Source of the DNA: Sulfurospirillum sp. UBA12182
GTDB lineage: Bacteria; Campylobacterota; Campylobacteria; Campylobacterales; Sulfurospirillaceae
Direction of reading: 5' to 3'
NCBI GenBank assembly: GCA_002742765.1
Contig: DLUF01000066.1
Span: 1 to 45,575, forward strand
DNA: 45,575 bases
The notes beneath the pieces are model-generated. The model saw only the letters and a program-made list of their open reading frames with translations, was not told the origin of the DNA and made no database searches. This document shows, in pieces, positions 22,795-32,676 of the stretch; position 1 is the first letter of the stretch; each line of letters begins with the position of its first letter. The position numbers were made by a program, and so were the translations under genes.

Positions 22795-25632
22795 ATGATG
22801 GCATTAAGTGGTCCTTATCTTGATTTTTACAACAAGATTACGCAGTATATCCCTCAAAAAAGAGTTTTTACCGATCCTTTGCATACATTAACTTACGGTA
22901 CAGATGCCTCTTTTTATAGGCTAGTTCCAAAGATTGTTATTTGGGTAGATAATTCAAAAGAAGTCAGTCAAATCCTTAAAGATTCATCAGCTTTAAACTT
23001 ACCAGTTGTTTTTAGAGCTGCTGGAACTTCTCTCTCAGGTCAGGCTATTACTGATTCGATTTTGATAGTAACTTCTAGGGACTGGAAGGGAGTTTATATA
23101 AGTGATGATGCTACGACAGTGAGACTTGAACCTTCCGTTGTGGGAAGTGATGCAAACTTAAAACTGTTGCCATATGGGAAAAAAATTGGACCAGATCCAG
23201 CCAGCATTAGCGCTGCTATGATAGGGGGAATTGCTGCAAATAATGCAAGTGGTATGTGCTGTGGTACGACAGATAACTCTTATAAAACTTTAAAACACAT
23301 GAAAATTATACTTCATGATGGTTATGAACTCGATACTGGAAGTAAAAAAAGTGTAGATGACTTTATCCAGACACATGGAAGTATGGTTGAGAGTATAAAA
23401 GCTTTAGCAAAAAAAGTCAGAGAAAACAAAGCCCTTCATGATAAGATAGTAAGAAAATTTAAAATTAAAAATACCTGTGGCTACTCTTTGAATGCTTTAG
23501 TTGATTTTGAAGACCCAATCGAAATTATACAGCATTTGATGATAGGAAGTGAAGGAACTTTAGGCTTTATCAAAGATATTACTTTTAAAACAGTTCCAGA
23601 ATACAAAGATAAAGCAAGTGCTTTAATGATATTTAAAAATGTTAAAGACGCTTGTGAAGCTGTTATTACGATGCGTACACAGTGTAGAACAAGAATGGAA
23701 AATGCAGAAGTTGATGCAGCTGAGATTATGGATAGAGCCGCTTTAAGAAGTGTGGAAAATGTTGAAGGTATGCCTTCTTTTTTGAAAACTTTGAGTGAAA
23801 CAGCAACGGCTGTTTTAGTGGAGACAAGAGCTCCAGATCCACAAACACTAGATGAAAATATAGAAAAAATTTTAGAAAAACTTTCCCATATAGAGCCAGA
23901 AAGACCTCTTAATTTTACAAAAGATGTGGCTGAGTATACAAAGTATTGGAAGATAAGAAAAGGTCTTTTTACTGCTGTTGGAGCTGCACGTGAGAGTGGA
24001 ACTACTTGTATCATTGAAGATGTTGCTTACCCAATCGAATCACTAGCAGATGGAACACTGGAGCTTCAAGCACTTTTTAAAAAATACGGTTATGATGAGG
24101 CTATTATCTTTGGACACTCTTTGGATGGAAATTTACACTTTGTTTTTAATCAAACTTTTGACAAGCAAGAAGAAGTGCAAAGATATGAAAATTTCATGGC
24201 AGAGATTGCCGAGCAAGTTGCAACAAAGTACAAAGGAAGTCTCAAAGCAGAACACGGAACAGGACGCAATATGGCTCCTTTTGTGGAGTTAGAATGGGGT
24301 GAAGATGCATATGAACTCATGAAGGAGATTAAGAGGATTTTTGACCCTAGAGGTTTGATCAATCCTGGTGTAATCTTGAACAATGACCCAAAAGTACATC
24401 TTAAGAATTTTAAATTTATGCCTCGTACGGATGATTTGATAGATAAATGTATCGAATGTGGTTTTTGCGAGCCTCAGTGCCCTTCAAATTTTTTAACTAT
24501 TACTCCTAGACAAAGGATAGTTGCTAGTAGATATATGACAATTTTAAGAGAGTCTCAGAAAACGCAAGAATTAGAAGAGTTTGAAAAAATGTATCAATAT
24601 GATGGTATTGAAACTTGTGCTACTTGTCAACTCTGTTCGCTTGCTTGTCCTGTCGGTATAGATACTGGAAGCCTTACAAAAAAACTAAGAAGCAAACAGA
24701 TAGGAAAACTAGGGCATAAGATAGCTTGGAGTATAGCTGATAATTACGCTACGGTATTAGGTATAGGACGAGTTGCTCTAAGTGCTGTCAAAGGAGTAAA
24801 TCAGATTATACCAAATGAGACGATGAAATCTATCTCTAGCACTCTTCGTAGTATAAGTGGTGATAGATTACCTTTATGGATGGCTTCTTTACCAAAAGGT
24901 GTACGACAAAAAGGTGTGCCAACACTTAAAAGTGAAGATAAGGTAGTTTACTTCTCCTCTTGTATCAACAGAACAATGGCAAATCCAAATCAAGCTGACG
25001 AAAAGAATTTAGATGTTGTGATTATTGGCATTTTAGAGAGAGCTGGTTTTGAAGTGATTATCCCAAGTCATTTAGAAGGTCTTTGCTGTGGAATGCCTTT
25101 TAGCTCAAAAGGCTATAAAGAAGAGGGTAAGAAAAAGTCTAATGAGCTTGAAAATGCCTTACGAATTGCGAGTAGAGATGGAAAATACCCTATCCTTTGT
25201 GACATGAGTCCTTGTTCAAAAACGATGCAACAAAACTTCTCTAAAGAGATAAAAGTATATGATACTGTCGAATTTATCATTGATTTTCTAGCTTCTAGGT
25301 TAGAGTTTAAACAGATTGATGAACCTATCGTCATACATACTACATGTAGTACTAGAAAAACTGGACTTGCTGAAAAATTTGAACAAATCGCAAGAATGTG
25401 TAGTTCAAATGTAATTATCCCAACAGATGTAGGATGTTGTGGTTTTGCTGGAGATAGAGGTTTTAGTTTTCCAGAACTCAACAAATCAGCTTTAAGACAC
25501 CTTAAATCTTCTATTCCACAAGGGGTAAAATTAGCGTTTTCTACAAGTAAAACTTGTGAAATCGGTCTTAGTGAAGAAGCAGGAATTGATTATAAATCAA
25601 TCTTTTATCTCGTGGATAGATGTACAAGATAG
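22795..25632 (+). CDS. FAD- and Fe-S-containing D-2-hydroxyacid dehydrogenase (D-lactate/glycolate type)
   Basis: This fused flavoprotein probably oxidises D-lactate (or glycolate) and passes electrons to the quinone pool. The 945 residues comprise an FAD-binding domain (about 30-260, with RAAGTSLSGQA and GPDPASISAAMIGG), an FAD-oxidase C domain (about 270-530), two ferredoxin clusters (CIECGFCEPQCP near 550 and CATCQLCSLACPVG near 607), and two CCG domains (CCGMPF near 764, CCGFAGDRG near 881). This is the layout of Campylobacter jejuni Cj1585, described as an NAD-independent D-lactate dehydrogenase, and of E. coli YdiJ. AAGGA precedes the ATG by seven bases. It stands alone after the TRAP operon and before its own terminator. 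The exact 2-hydroxyacid is inferred from context. Confidence 0.85.
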   Translation: MMALSGPYLDFYNKITQYIPQKRVFTDPLHTLTYGTDASFYRLVPKIVIWVDNSKEVSQILKDSSALNLPVVFRAAGTSLSGQAITDSILIVTSRDWKGVYISDDATTVRLEPSVVGSDANLKLLPYGKKIGPDPASISAAMIGGIAANNASGMCCGTTDNSYKTLKHMKIILHDGYELDTGSKKSVDDFIQTHGSMVESIKALAKKVRENKALHDKIVRKFKIKNTCGYSLNALVDFEDPIEIIQHLMIGSEGTLGFIKDITFKTVPEYKDKASALMIFKNVKDACEAVITMRTQCRTRMENAEVDAAEIMDRAALRSVENVEGMPSFLKTLSETATAVLVETRAPDPQTLDENIEKILEKLSHIEPERPLNFTKDVAEYTKYWKIRKGLFTAVGAARESGTTCIIEDVAYPIESLADGTLELQALFKKYGYDEAIIFGHSLDGNLHFVFNQTFDKQEEVQRYENFMAEIAEQVATKYKGSLKAEHGTGRNMAPFVELEWGEDAYELMKEIKRIFDPRGLINPGVILNNDPKVHLKNFKFMPRTDDLIDKCIECGFCEPQCPSNFLTITPRQRIVASRYMTILRESQKTQELEEFEKMYQYDGIETCATCQLCSLACPVGIDTGSLTKKLRSKQIGKLGHKIAWSIADNYATVLGIGRVALSAVKGVNQIIPNETMKSISSTLRSISGDRLPLWMASLPKGVRQKGVPTLKSEDKVVYFSSCINRTMANPNQADEKNLDVVIIGILERAGFEVIIPSHLEGLCCGMPFSSKGYKEEGKKKSNELENALRIASRDGKYPILCDMSPCSKTMQQNFSKEIKVYDTVEFIIDFLASRLEFKQIDEPIVIHTTCSTRKTGLAEKFEQIARMCSSNVIIPTDVGCCGFAGDRGFSFPELNKSALRHLKSSIPQGVKLAFSTSKTCEIGLSEEAGIDYKSIFYLVDRCTR

Positions 25633-25642
25633 CTTAAAAAAC

Positions 25643-25685
25643 TTTGTATCTCCTCTTGAAAAAGGAGGGGATACAAACTGTTTTT
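25643..25685 (+). terminator. Rho-independent terminator after the FAD/Fe-S dehydrogenase
   Basis: A 13-bp stem (25643-25655 with 25665-25677, one G-T pair) with a nine-base loop is followed by CTG and TTTTT. It lies 11 bases after the stop codon. Confidence 0.85.
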
Positions 25686-25843
25686 ACACTAAAATACTCA
25701 CTCTTTTTTTCTTATTTTAATCAATCTTTAATATATGGTTTATTTAATAAAAGAAATGCTAAAATAATCCAATTTATCCTGACACAACTTGATAACAATC
25801 TGGTTACAAGGATAGAGTATCTGTGAAAAAAAGGGTTGTTCCA

Positions 25844-26092
25844 ATGGAAATCAATTTGGTTGCAGAGGGTTTGAAGTTTATGGTTTTAGGGATGGCTACG
25901 GTATTTTTATTTTTGATACTTTTAGTCTTCGTTCTTAATCTTCAAGCAAAAATTTTAAATAAATTTTTCCCTCAAAAAGCTATACCTACGGAAGGTAGGA
26001 GATCTTCAGATGCTAGTTCACCAAAAAGTGACAACAAAGCATTAGTCGCAGCGATAACAGCTGCAATACAAACTTTCAGAAATTCAAAGTAG
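25844..26092 (+). CDS. oadG: Oxaloacetate decarboxylase gamma subunit
   Basis: This small membrane subunit anchors the alpha subunit to the beta sodium channel. The 82-residue protein has a single N-terminal membrane helix (about 12-35, FMVLGMATVFLFLILLVFVLN), then a polar, Pro/Ser-rich linker and a C-terminal helix containing AAITAAIQTF, as in other OadG proteins. The start at 25844 follows AAAAAAGGG with an eight-base gap; a GTG seven codons upstream is not supported. It is the first gene of the operon oadG-oadA-oadB, 16 bases ahead of oadA. Confidence 0.85.
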   Translation: MEINLVAEGLKFMVLGMATVFLFLILLVFVLNLQAKILNKFFPQKAIPTEGRRSSDASSPKSDNKALVAAITAAIQTFRNSK

Positions 26093-26108
26093 TATAAAAG
26101 GGTAAGCA

Positions 26109-27890
26109 ATGGCTAAAAAATACATTGACATAATGGATACCACATTTAGAGACGGATTTCAATCTGTTTTTGGAGGTCGTGTGCTTATGGAAGATTTCAT
26201 GCCAGCAGTGGCTGCTGCGCGTGAAGCTGGAATAACGCATTTTGAATTTGGTGGAGGAGCAAGATTTCAGAGTCTTTTCTTCTATCTTAACGAAAATGCT
26301 TTTGACATGATGGACAAATTCCGAGAGGTTGCGGGGGCTGACGCAAATCTCCAAACGTTAGCAAGAGGTGTAAATACAGTAATGCTCGATACAGGCAGTA
26401 GAGAGTTGATAGATTTACATGCAAAAATGTTTAAAAAACATGGAACAACTACAATTAGAAATTTTGATGCATTAAATGATGTTGAAAACCTTAAATACTC
26501 AGGCGAGAGGATTATACATCATGGCTTAAAGCACGAGGTTGTTGTTACGATGATGGACTTGCCTCCTGGATGTAGTGGAGCTCATGATGTTGCTTTTTAT
26601 GAAAAAACTTTACGCAATATCTTAGATACAAATATCCCTTATGATAGTGTTTGTTTTAAAGATGCAAGTGGAACTTCTAGCCCACAAAAAGTATATGAAA
26701 CGATAAAAATGGCAAAAAAACTTCTTCCTGAAGGTGTACATGTAAGACTTCATACACATGAAACAGCAGGTGTGAGTGTAGCATGTTATTTAGCTGCTTT
26801 AGAAGCTGGTGTTGATGGGATAGATTTAGCAGCGGCTCCTGTAAGCGGAGGCACTAGCCAGCCAGATATCCTTACAATGCTTCATGCAACAAAAGGAAAA
26901 GATTATGATCTTGGTGGATTAGAAGTTGAGAAAATTCTGAAGTACGAAGAGGTTTTGCAAGATTGTCTTAAAGATTATTTTATGCCACCAGAAGCAACTC
27001 AAGTTTCTCCTCTTATCCCATTTTCTCCTATGCCAGGTGGTGCACTTACAGCAAATACACAAATGATGAGAGATAACAATATCTTAGAAAAATTCCCAGA
27101 AGTTATAAAAGCGATGAGAGAAGTTGTTGAAAAGGGAGGATACGGTACAAGTGTAACTCCAGTTTCACAATTTTATTTCCAACAAGCATTTAATAATGTA
27201 ATGTTTGGACCATGGAAAAAGATAGCTGATGGCTATGGTAAGATGGTTTTGGGATATTTTGGTCATACGCCTTCAACTCCAGATTCAGATGTTGTTCGTT
27301 TGGCAAGTGAACAGTTAAAATTAGAACCAACAACAAAAAATGCTCTTGACTTAGCTGATGCTGATGAAACAAAATCATTATCACATGTTCAAGCTATCTT
27401 AGAAAAAGAGGGCATTGAGATTAATGATGAAAATCTTTTCATTGCAGCTTCTTGTAAAGAAAAGGGAATTGCTTACCTAAAAGGTGAAGCAAAAGCAAAT
27501 GTAAGAAAAATATCAACAATGAAAAAAGAGGAGAGTTGTACAGTGGCAAATTCAAATGGTGAATATACAGTAATCGTCAATGGTGAGAGATTTAATGTCC
27601 AAGTTAGCGAAGGTTTAGATGCATCAGTTGAAGTAAAATCAATTACTCCAGCTGCTAGTACAACTGCTGTTCAAAGTAGTGGTGTAGAGATAAAATCAAC
27701 ACTTCCTGGTTCTGTATTTCAAGTTGTTGCTAATGTTGGTGATAGTGTAAAAGAAGGCGATGTCGTAATGATTTTAGAAGCGATGAAAATGGAAATTGAA
27801 GTTGTTGCTCCAAGTGATGGAAAAGTGAGTGCGATTCATGTACAAAAAGGTCAAAGTGTCCAAAATGGTCAACTTTTAGTGACACTATAA
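26109..27890 (+). CDS. oadA: Oxaloacetate decarboxylase alpha / pyruvate carboxylase B-type biotin subunit
   Basis: This subunit transfers the carboxyl group of oxaloacetate to biotin, or the reverse. The 593 residues have an HMGL-like TIM barrel (1-270, with DTTFRDGFQSVFGGR, FKDASG and HTHETAGVSVA), the PYC/OADA conserved domain (about 290-470), and a C-terminal biotinyl domain (about 525-593) with EAMKMEIEV, where Lys carries biotin. Campylobacter PycB has the same architecture and works with a separate PycA. Here the flanking oadG and oadB argue for sodium-pumping decarboxylase. The metal-site motif is RDGFQS where most members have RDAHQS, as seen in some Campylobacterota proteins. No PycA is encoded nearby, but one could be elsewhere. 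Confidence 0.88.
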   Translation: MAKKYIDIMDTTFRDGFQSVFGGRVLMEDFMPAVAAAREAGITHFEFGGGARFQSLFFYLNENAFDMMDKFREVAGADANLQTLARGVNTVMLDTGSRELIDLHAKMFKKHGTTTIRNFDALNDVENLKYSGERIIHHGLKHEVVVTMMDLPPGCSGAHDVAFYEKTLRNILDTNIPYDSVCFKDASGTSSPQKVYETIKMAKKLLPEGVHVRLHTHETAGVSVACYLAALEAGVDGIDLAAAPVSGGTSQPDILTMLHATKGKDYDLGGLEVEKILKYEEVLQDCLKDYFMPPEATQVSPLIPFSPMPGGALTANTQMMRDNNILEKFPEVIKAMREVVEKGGYGTSVTPVSQFYFQQAFNNVMFGPWKKIADGYGKMVLGYFGHTPSTPDSDVVRLASEQLKLEPTTKNALDLADADETKSLSHVQAILEKEGIEINDENLFIAASCKEKGIAYLKGEAKANVRKISTMKKEESCTVANSNGEYTVIVNGERFNVQVSEGLDASVEVKSITPAASTTAVQSSGVEIKSTLPGSVFQVVANVGDSVKEGDVVMILEAMKMEIEVVAPSDGKVSAIHVQKGQSVQNGQLLVTL

Positions 27891-27899
27891 GGAAGATAT

Positions 27900-29216
27900 A
27901 TGAAACACTTTTTGTTAGCACTTAGTGCATTTGTCTTTTTAGCTTTTTCACAAGTTAATGCAGCCGATACTCATGCACAAGTTTCTACACAGAATGTACA
28001 AAGTGAGTATCATTCAAAAAGTATAACGGAACTTTTTAAAAACTTTTATGCTTCTACTGGGATTAATGCATTTTTGAGTCCAAAAGAGGGAATGATGTCT
28101 CATGGGCAAGAATTGAGTACTTTTCACCAATCTTATGGAAGAATTATCATGATTCTTGTAGCATTTGCTCTTTTTTATCTAGCGATTGCTAAGGGATTTG
28201 AGCCACTGCTGCTCATACCTATTGCTTTTGGAGGTTTGTTAGCAAACATTCCACTTGCAGATATAGCAGGTCCAGAAGGATTTTTAGGTATTCTTTTTAA
28301 CATGGGGATAAGTACTGGTTTATTTCCTTTACTCATCTTTATGGGAGTAGGTGCGATGACAGATTTTGGTCCACTTTTGGCAAATCCAAAAACTGCTCTT
28401 CTTGGTGGTGCTGCTCAATTTGGGATATTTGGTACTCTTGTAGGTGCAGTTGCTTTAACGCAGTATACATCGATTTTCGAGTTTAGCTTACAAGATGCTT
28501 CAGCCATAGGTATCATTGGTGGTGCTGATGGTCCAACGTCTATCTTTGTTGCTTCTAAATTAGCTCCTGATCTTTTAGGTGCTATTGCTGTTGCTGCATA
28601 CTCTTATATGGCACTAGTTCCTATCATCCAACCTCCTATTATGAGAGCGCTTACAACAAAAGAAGAGCGTAAAATCAAAATGGAACAATTAAGAGAAGTT
28701 TCAAAGCTAGAGAAGATTATTTTTCCATTGACAGTGATTGTTCTATCTATCTTGATTTTACCAGATTCAACACCACTCATAGGTGCTTTGATGTTTGGTA
28801 ACTTTGCTAAAGAGAGTGGGGTTGTTGATAGACTTTCAGATACGATGCAAAATGCACTCATCAACATCGTAACTATCTTTTTAGGACTCTCAGTAGGCTC
28901 TAAGCTAGCAGCTGAAAAGTTTTTAGTTGCAGAAACTCTTGGTGTCTTAGCGTTAGGTTTGATTGCTTTTTCAGTAGGAACAGCTTCAGGCGTTTTGATG
29001 GCAAAATTAATGAATAAATTTAGTTCACAAAAAATAAATCCTTTAATTGGTTCAGCAGGTGTTAGTGCCGTTCCTATGGCTGCTCGTGTCTCGAACAAAG
29101 AAGGTATGAAGGCGGATCCAACAAATATGCTTCTAATGCATGCAATGGGTCCAAATGTCGCTGGTGTTATAGGTTCTGCCGTAGCCGCTGGTGTATTGTT
29201 GTCAATTTTTAATTAA
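27900..29216 (+). CDS. oadB: Oxaloacetate decarboxylase beta subunit with N-terminal signal-like extension
   Basis: This membrane subunit decarboxylates carboxybiotin and pumps sodium. From about residue 72 it follows Oad[27 protein letters not shown], then about nine helices with the diagnostic [17 protein letters not shown] loop (about 203-219) carrying the sodium-binding Asp, and [16 protein letters not shown] at the end. The first 20 residues ([21 protein letters not shown]) look like a signal peptide with a cleavage site, followed by about 50 polar residues; enterobacterial OadB lacks this. The extension may put an N-terminal segment in the periplasm. AGGAAG lies just before the ATG, ten bases after oadA. 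Confidence 0.9.
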   Translation: MKHFLLALSAFVFLAFSQVNAADTHAQVSTQNVQSEYHSKSITELFKNFYASTGINAFLSPKEGMMSHGQELSTFHQSYGRIIMILVAFALFYLAIAKGFEPLLLIPIAFGGLLANIPLADIAGPEGFLGILFNMGISTGLFPLLIFMGVGAMTDFGPLLANPKTALLGGAAQFGIFGTLVGAVALTQYTSIFEFSLQDASAIGIIGGADGPTSIFVASKLAPDLLGAIAVAAYSYMALVPIIQPPIMRALTTKEERKIKMEQLREVSKLEKIIFPLTVIVLSILILPDSTPLIGALMFGNFAKESGVVDRLSDTMQNALINIVTIFLGLSVGSKLAAEKFLVAETLGVLALGLIAFSVGTASGVLMAKLMNKFSSQKINPLIGSAGVSAVPMAARVSNKEGMKADPTNMLLMHAMGPNVAGVIGSAVAAGVLLSIFN

Positions 29217-29238
29217 GAAAGTGGGGATGGAGAAAGCT

Positions 29239-30816
29239 ATGTCAAGTATAAAGGAAATAGACAAGTTAGGCTTAAGCAATATAGGAAAGATTTTTCATAA
29301 TCTTAGTTATGAGGAACTTTATGAACACGAAGTAAAAAACAATGAAGGTGTTACAACAGCCAATGGTACTTTTGCTGTTGATACAGGTATTTTTACGGGA
29401 CGTAGTCCTAAAGATAAGTACTTTGTAAAACAAGACCCTTCACAAAAATATATAGCTTGGGGTAATATAAATCAACCTATCAGTAAAGAGATTTTTGATG
29501 ATTTGTTTACACAAGCTAGGACACAGCTTTCAAATAAGGATTTATATATACAAGATGCTTATTGTGGTGGAAGTTTAGCAAGTAGAAAAAAGGTTAGATT
29601 TGTTACTGAAGTTGCTTGGCAAGCACATTTTGTTAAGAACATGTTCATTCGTCCTGATGAAAAAGATTTAGAGTCTTTTGAACCTGATTTTACAGTTTTT
29701 AATGCTTGTAAAACAACAAACAAAAATTATGAAGCACAAGGATTACATTCTGATGTTTTTGTAGTTTTTAATATCGAAGAAAATATGGCAATTATTGGTG
29801 GAAGTTGGTATGGTGGAGAGATGAAAAAAGGGATTTTCTCTATGATGAACTACTGGTTACCACTTGAAGGTAAGTTATCGATGCACTGTTCAGCTAATGT
29901 TGGTAAAGATGGAGATACAGCTCTGTTCTTTGGCCTTAGTGGAACAGGGAAAACAACTCTTTCAACAGATCCAAAAAGAAAACTTATAGGTGATGATGAG
30001 CATGGTTGGGACGATAATGGAATCTTCAATTTTGAAGGAGGTTGCTATGCTAAGTGTATCAACCTTGATCCACAAAGTGAACCTGAGATTTTTGGTGCTA
30101 TCAAAAGAGATGCTCTTTTAGAAAATGTTGTTATAAATGAAGATGGAAGAGTAAACTATGCAGATGGTAGTAAGACAGAAAATACTAGGGTTTCTTATCC
30201 TATCTATCACATCGCAAATCATGAAAGTTCTTTACAAGGCGGACATCCTAAAAAGATTATCTTTCTAACAGCTGATGCTTTTGGTGTTTTACCTCCTGTT
30301 TCAAAGCTTACAAAAGAGCAAGCGATGTACTATTTTATGAGTGGTTATACGGCAAAAGTAGCAGGAACTGAAAGAGGTATTACTGAGCCAGTTGCTACAT
30401 TTAGTTCATGCTTTGGTGAAGCTTTTTTGCCACTACATCCAACAGTATATGCTAAACTTTTAGGTGAAAAAATTGAAAAGCATAATGTTGATGTTTACCT
30501 TGTAAATACAGGCTGGACTGGTGGACAATATGGCATTGGAAAAAGAATGAGTATCAAAGCTACAAGAGCTTGTATAAATGCTATTTTAGATGGTTCTATT
30601 AATAACACAACATTTGAAAAAACACCAATTTTTGGTTTAAGTGTTCCTACTTCTTTAGAAGGTGTGGATAGTCACATTCTTAACCCTCGAAATACTTGGG
30701 AAAATAAAAGTAGATTTGACGCAACTTTAAAAGAGTTAGCGGGAATGTTTATTGAAAACTTTAAAAAGTATATTACTCCAGAATCAGACTATTCAGGTGC
30801 TGGTCCAAAGTTATAA
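29239..30816 (+). CDS. pckA: Phosphoenolpyruvate carboxykinase (ATP)
   Basis: PEP carboxykinase interconverts oxaloacetate + ATP and PEP + CO2 + ADP, the first committed step of gluconeogenesis. The 525-residue protein shows the family signature: [13 protein letters not shown] near 45-60, the P-loop [11 protein letters not shown] near 230-240, kinase-2 motif GDDEHGWDD with FEGGCYAK, and [13 protein letters not shown] near the end. The start at 29239 follows GGAG by six bases; ATG 29227 is possible but lies directly behind its GGGG. With the upstream decarboxylase it gives two competing exits from oxaloacetate, to pyruvate or to PEP, suited to growth on lactate or C4 acids. Confidence 0.95.
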   Translation: MSSIKEIDKLGLSNIGKIFHNLSYEELYEHEVKNNEGVTTANGTFAVDTGIFTGRSPKDKYFVKQDPSQKYIAWGNINQPISKEIFDDLFTQARTQLSNKDLYIQDAYCGGSLASRKKVRFVTEVAWQAHFVKNMFIRPDEKDLESFEPDFTVFNACKTTNKNYEAQGLHSDVFVVFNIEENMAIIGGSWYGGEMKKGIFSMMNYWLPLEGKLSMHCSANVGKDGDTALFFGLSGTGKTTLSTDPKRKLIGDDEHGWDDNGIFNFEGGCYAKCINLDPQSEPEIFGAIKRDALLENVVINEDGRVNYADGSKTENTRVSYPIYHIANHESSLQGGHPKKIIFLTADAFGVLPPVSKLTKEQAMYYFMSGYTAKVAGTERGITEPVATFSSCFGEAFLPLHPTVYAKLLGEKIEKHNVDVYLVNTGWTGGQYGIGKRMSIKATRACINAILDGSINNTTFEKTPIFGLSVPTSLEGVDSHILNPRNTWENKSRFDATLKELAGMFIENFKKYITPESDYSGAGPKL

Positions 30817-30828
30817 CACACAACAATA

Positions 30829-30851
30829 TTAGGGAGATTTTTTCTCCCTAA
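30829..30851 (+). terminator. Hairpin after pckA
   Basis: TTAGGGAGA (30829-30837) and TCTCCCTAA (30843-30851) form a nine-pair stem with a five-T loop. It is followed by AATTTCTTA rather than a run of T, so termination may be partial. A CTTACATGTAAG palindrome (30857-30868) lies just after it, in front of argH. Confidence 0.6.
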
Positions 30852-30875
30852 AATTTCTTACATGTAAGGCAACAA

Positions 30876-32264
30876 ATGTCAAAATTATGGTCAGGTAGAT
30901 TTTCAAAGAGTGGAGCAAAGCTTTTAGATGAATTTAACGCATCACTCCCTTTTGATAGAAAATTATATGCAGAAGATATAAAAGGTTCAATTGCTCATGC
31001 AACGATGCTCGCAAAACAAAAAATACTAACTGAAGATGAAGCCAATAGTATCGTCATAGGATTAACTCAAATTCTTGAAGAAATTGATGCAGATAAGTTT
31101 GAGTTTAATATCTCAGATGAAGATATCCATATGGCGGTTGAAAAGCGTTTAATAGAAATTATAGGAGAGACGGGTAAAAAACTGCATACTGCAAGAAGTA
31201 GAAATGATCAAGTAGCACTTGATTTTAGACTTTATGTTCAAAAAAATAATCTTCTTCTTCCTAGGTTGCTTGAAGAACTTATACAAACACTCCTATCCAT
31301 AGCAAAAGAAAATAAACAAACTCTCTTGCCAGGAATGACTCATTTACAACATGCGCAACCTATAAATTTTGCATTTCATATGCTTGCTTATGCAAGTATG
31401 TTTAAACGTGATATAGAGAGATTTGAGAGTTCTTATAAGAGAAATAATATCCTTCCTTTAGGATGTGCAGCATTAGCAGGAACGCCTCATAATATAGATA
31501 GACAAGAAGTCGCAAAGCTTTTAAATTTTGATAGCGTCAGTGTAAATTGTTTAGATACTGTAAGTGATAGAGATTTTGCGTTGGAAATTTTATTTAATAT
31601 AGCAACTATGATGATGCATATTTCACGCTTTGCAGAAGAGCTTATCCTTTGGTCAAGTTATGAGTTTAAATTTATAACTTTAAGCGATGAGTACTCTACT
31701 GGAAGTTCAATTATGCCACAAAAGAAAAATCCAGATGTCCCAGAACTTTTAAGAGGAAAAACAGGAAGAGTAAATGGAAATCTGATCTCTTTATTAACAG
31801 TTTTAAAAGGCTTACCTCTAGCTTATAACAAAGATATGCAAGAGGATAAAGAAGGAACTTTTGATAGTGTAGAAAATGCAATCATATCTTTAAAGATTTT
31901 AAATGAAGCTCTTAAAACAATGAGCATTAACCAAGAAGCTATGTTAAGAGCTTGCAAAGTTGGACATTTAAGTGCAACTGATTTGGCTGATTATTTAGTG
32001 GCTTACTGTGATATTCCTTTTAGAGAAGCACATTTTATTACAGGACGTGCTGTTGCTCATGCTGAAAGTTTGGGTGTTGATTTAAGTGAACTTAGCTTAG
32101 TTGAACTTCAAAAAATAGATGCTCGTATTCAAGAAAATGTTTTAGAAAAACTTGATTTAAGAAACTCTATGAATGCAAGAAACTCTGAAGGTGGTACTTC
32201 TCAAGGTTCGACTACAAAACAATTAGAGTATTTTGAAAAATGGTTGGAGGAGAGAAATAGATGA
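30876..32264 (+). CDS. argH: Argininosuccinate lyase
   Basis: ArgH splits argininosuccinate into arginine and fumarate, the last step of arginine synthesis. The 462-residue protein has the usual N-terminus ([21 protein letters not shown]), [17 protein letters not shown] near 104-120, and the signature catalytic loop [12 protein letters not shown] near 277-288 with the essential Ser. Length and motifs are complete. Its ATG lacks a strong Shine-Dalgarno; AAGG lies about seven bases upstream within the TTACATGTAA-containing leader. It ends at a shared terminator facing the HIT gene. Confidence 0.96.
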   Translation: MSKLWSGRFSKSGAKLLDEFNASLPFDRKLYAEDIKGSIAHATMLAKQKILTEDEANSIVIGLTQILEEIDADKFEFNISDEDIHMAVEKRLIEIIGETGKKLHTARSRNDQVALDFRLYVQKNNLLLPRLLEELIQTLLSIAKENKQTLLPGMTHLQHAQPINFAFHMLAYASMFKRDIERFESSYKRNNILPLGCAALAGTPHNIDRQEVAKLLNFDSVSVNCLDTVSDRDFALEILFNIATMMMHISRFAEELILWSSYEFKFITLSDEYSTGSSIMPQKKNPDVPELLRGKTGRVNGNLISLLTVLKGLPLAYNKDMQEDKEGTFDSVENAIISLKILNEALKTMSINQEAMLRACKVGHLSATDLADYLVAYCDIPFREAHFITGRAVAHAESLGVDLSELSLVELQKIDARIQENVLEKLDLRNSMNARNSEGGTSQGSTTKQLEYFEKWLEERNR

Positions 32265-32287
32265 GGCAAAATTTGCCTCGTCTATTT
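32255..32287. terminator. Bidirectional terminator between argH and the HIT gene
   Basis: A 16-bp stem (32255-32270 with 32272-32287, one G-T pair) with a one-base gap covers both stop codons of the convergent genes. It ends in TTTT on the plus side and in the AAAT/ATTT flank on the minus side, so it can stop transcripts from both directions. Confidence 0.8.
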
Positions 32288-32643
32288 TAGATAAAACTTT
32301 TTGAGTCACTATCGCTTAAATGATCCCACTTTAGTTTAGCTCCACCTAAAAGATGGAAATGCAGATGCATAACTTCTTGTCCACCATCATCTCCATTGTT
32401 TGTTATCAATCTATAACCATTTTTATCTAAACCTAAAAGAGTTGTAACTTCATGGATAAATGATGTCATTCTTGCCATAATCTCGGGACTTACTTCTTGA
32501 AAATTTTGTACCTCTTGTTTTGGAATGATGAGTATGTGAATCGGTGCTTTTGGGTTAATATCATGAAAAGCTAAGAAATTTTCATTTTCTAAAACCTTAT
32601 TGCAAGGTAGTTCACCATTGATTATCTTTGTAAATACAGTCAT
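32287..32643 (-). CDS. HIT-family nucleotide hydrolase
   Basis: This is a 118-residue histidine-triad protein of the Hint branch. The active-site HLHFHLLGG (HxHxHxx) is at about 93-101, and the upstream strand PIHILIIPKQEV is typical. Hint proteins hydrolyse purine nucleoside phosphoramidates and adenylylated intermediates; the cellular role in bacteria is poorly defined. AGGAG precedes the ATG. A HIT gene next to pheST is common in Campylobacterota; here it has the cytochrome gene upstream on the same strand (33 bases), probably in one transcript. Confidence 0.9.
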   Translation of the reverse strand: MTVFTKIINGELPCNKVLENENFLAFHDINPKAPIHILIIPKQEVQNFQEVSPEIMARMTSFIHEVTTLLGLDKNGYRLITNNGDDGGQEVMHLHFHLLGGAKLKWDHLSDSDSKSFI

Positions 32644-32676
32644 GTTTTCTCCTAAATTTTAAATCATGGTATTATA

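Noticed and set aside
25644-25826. Plus-strand frame of 60 codons between the dehydrogenase and oadG
   Set aside because: It starts inside the terminator hairpin at 25643-25677 and its composition is that of AT-rich intergenic DNA.
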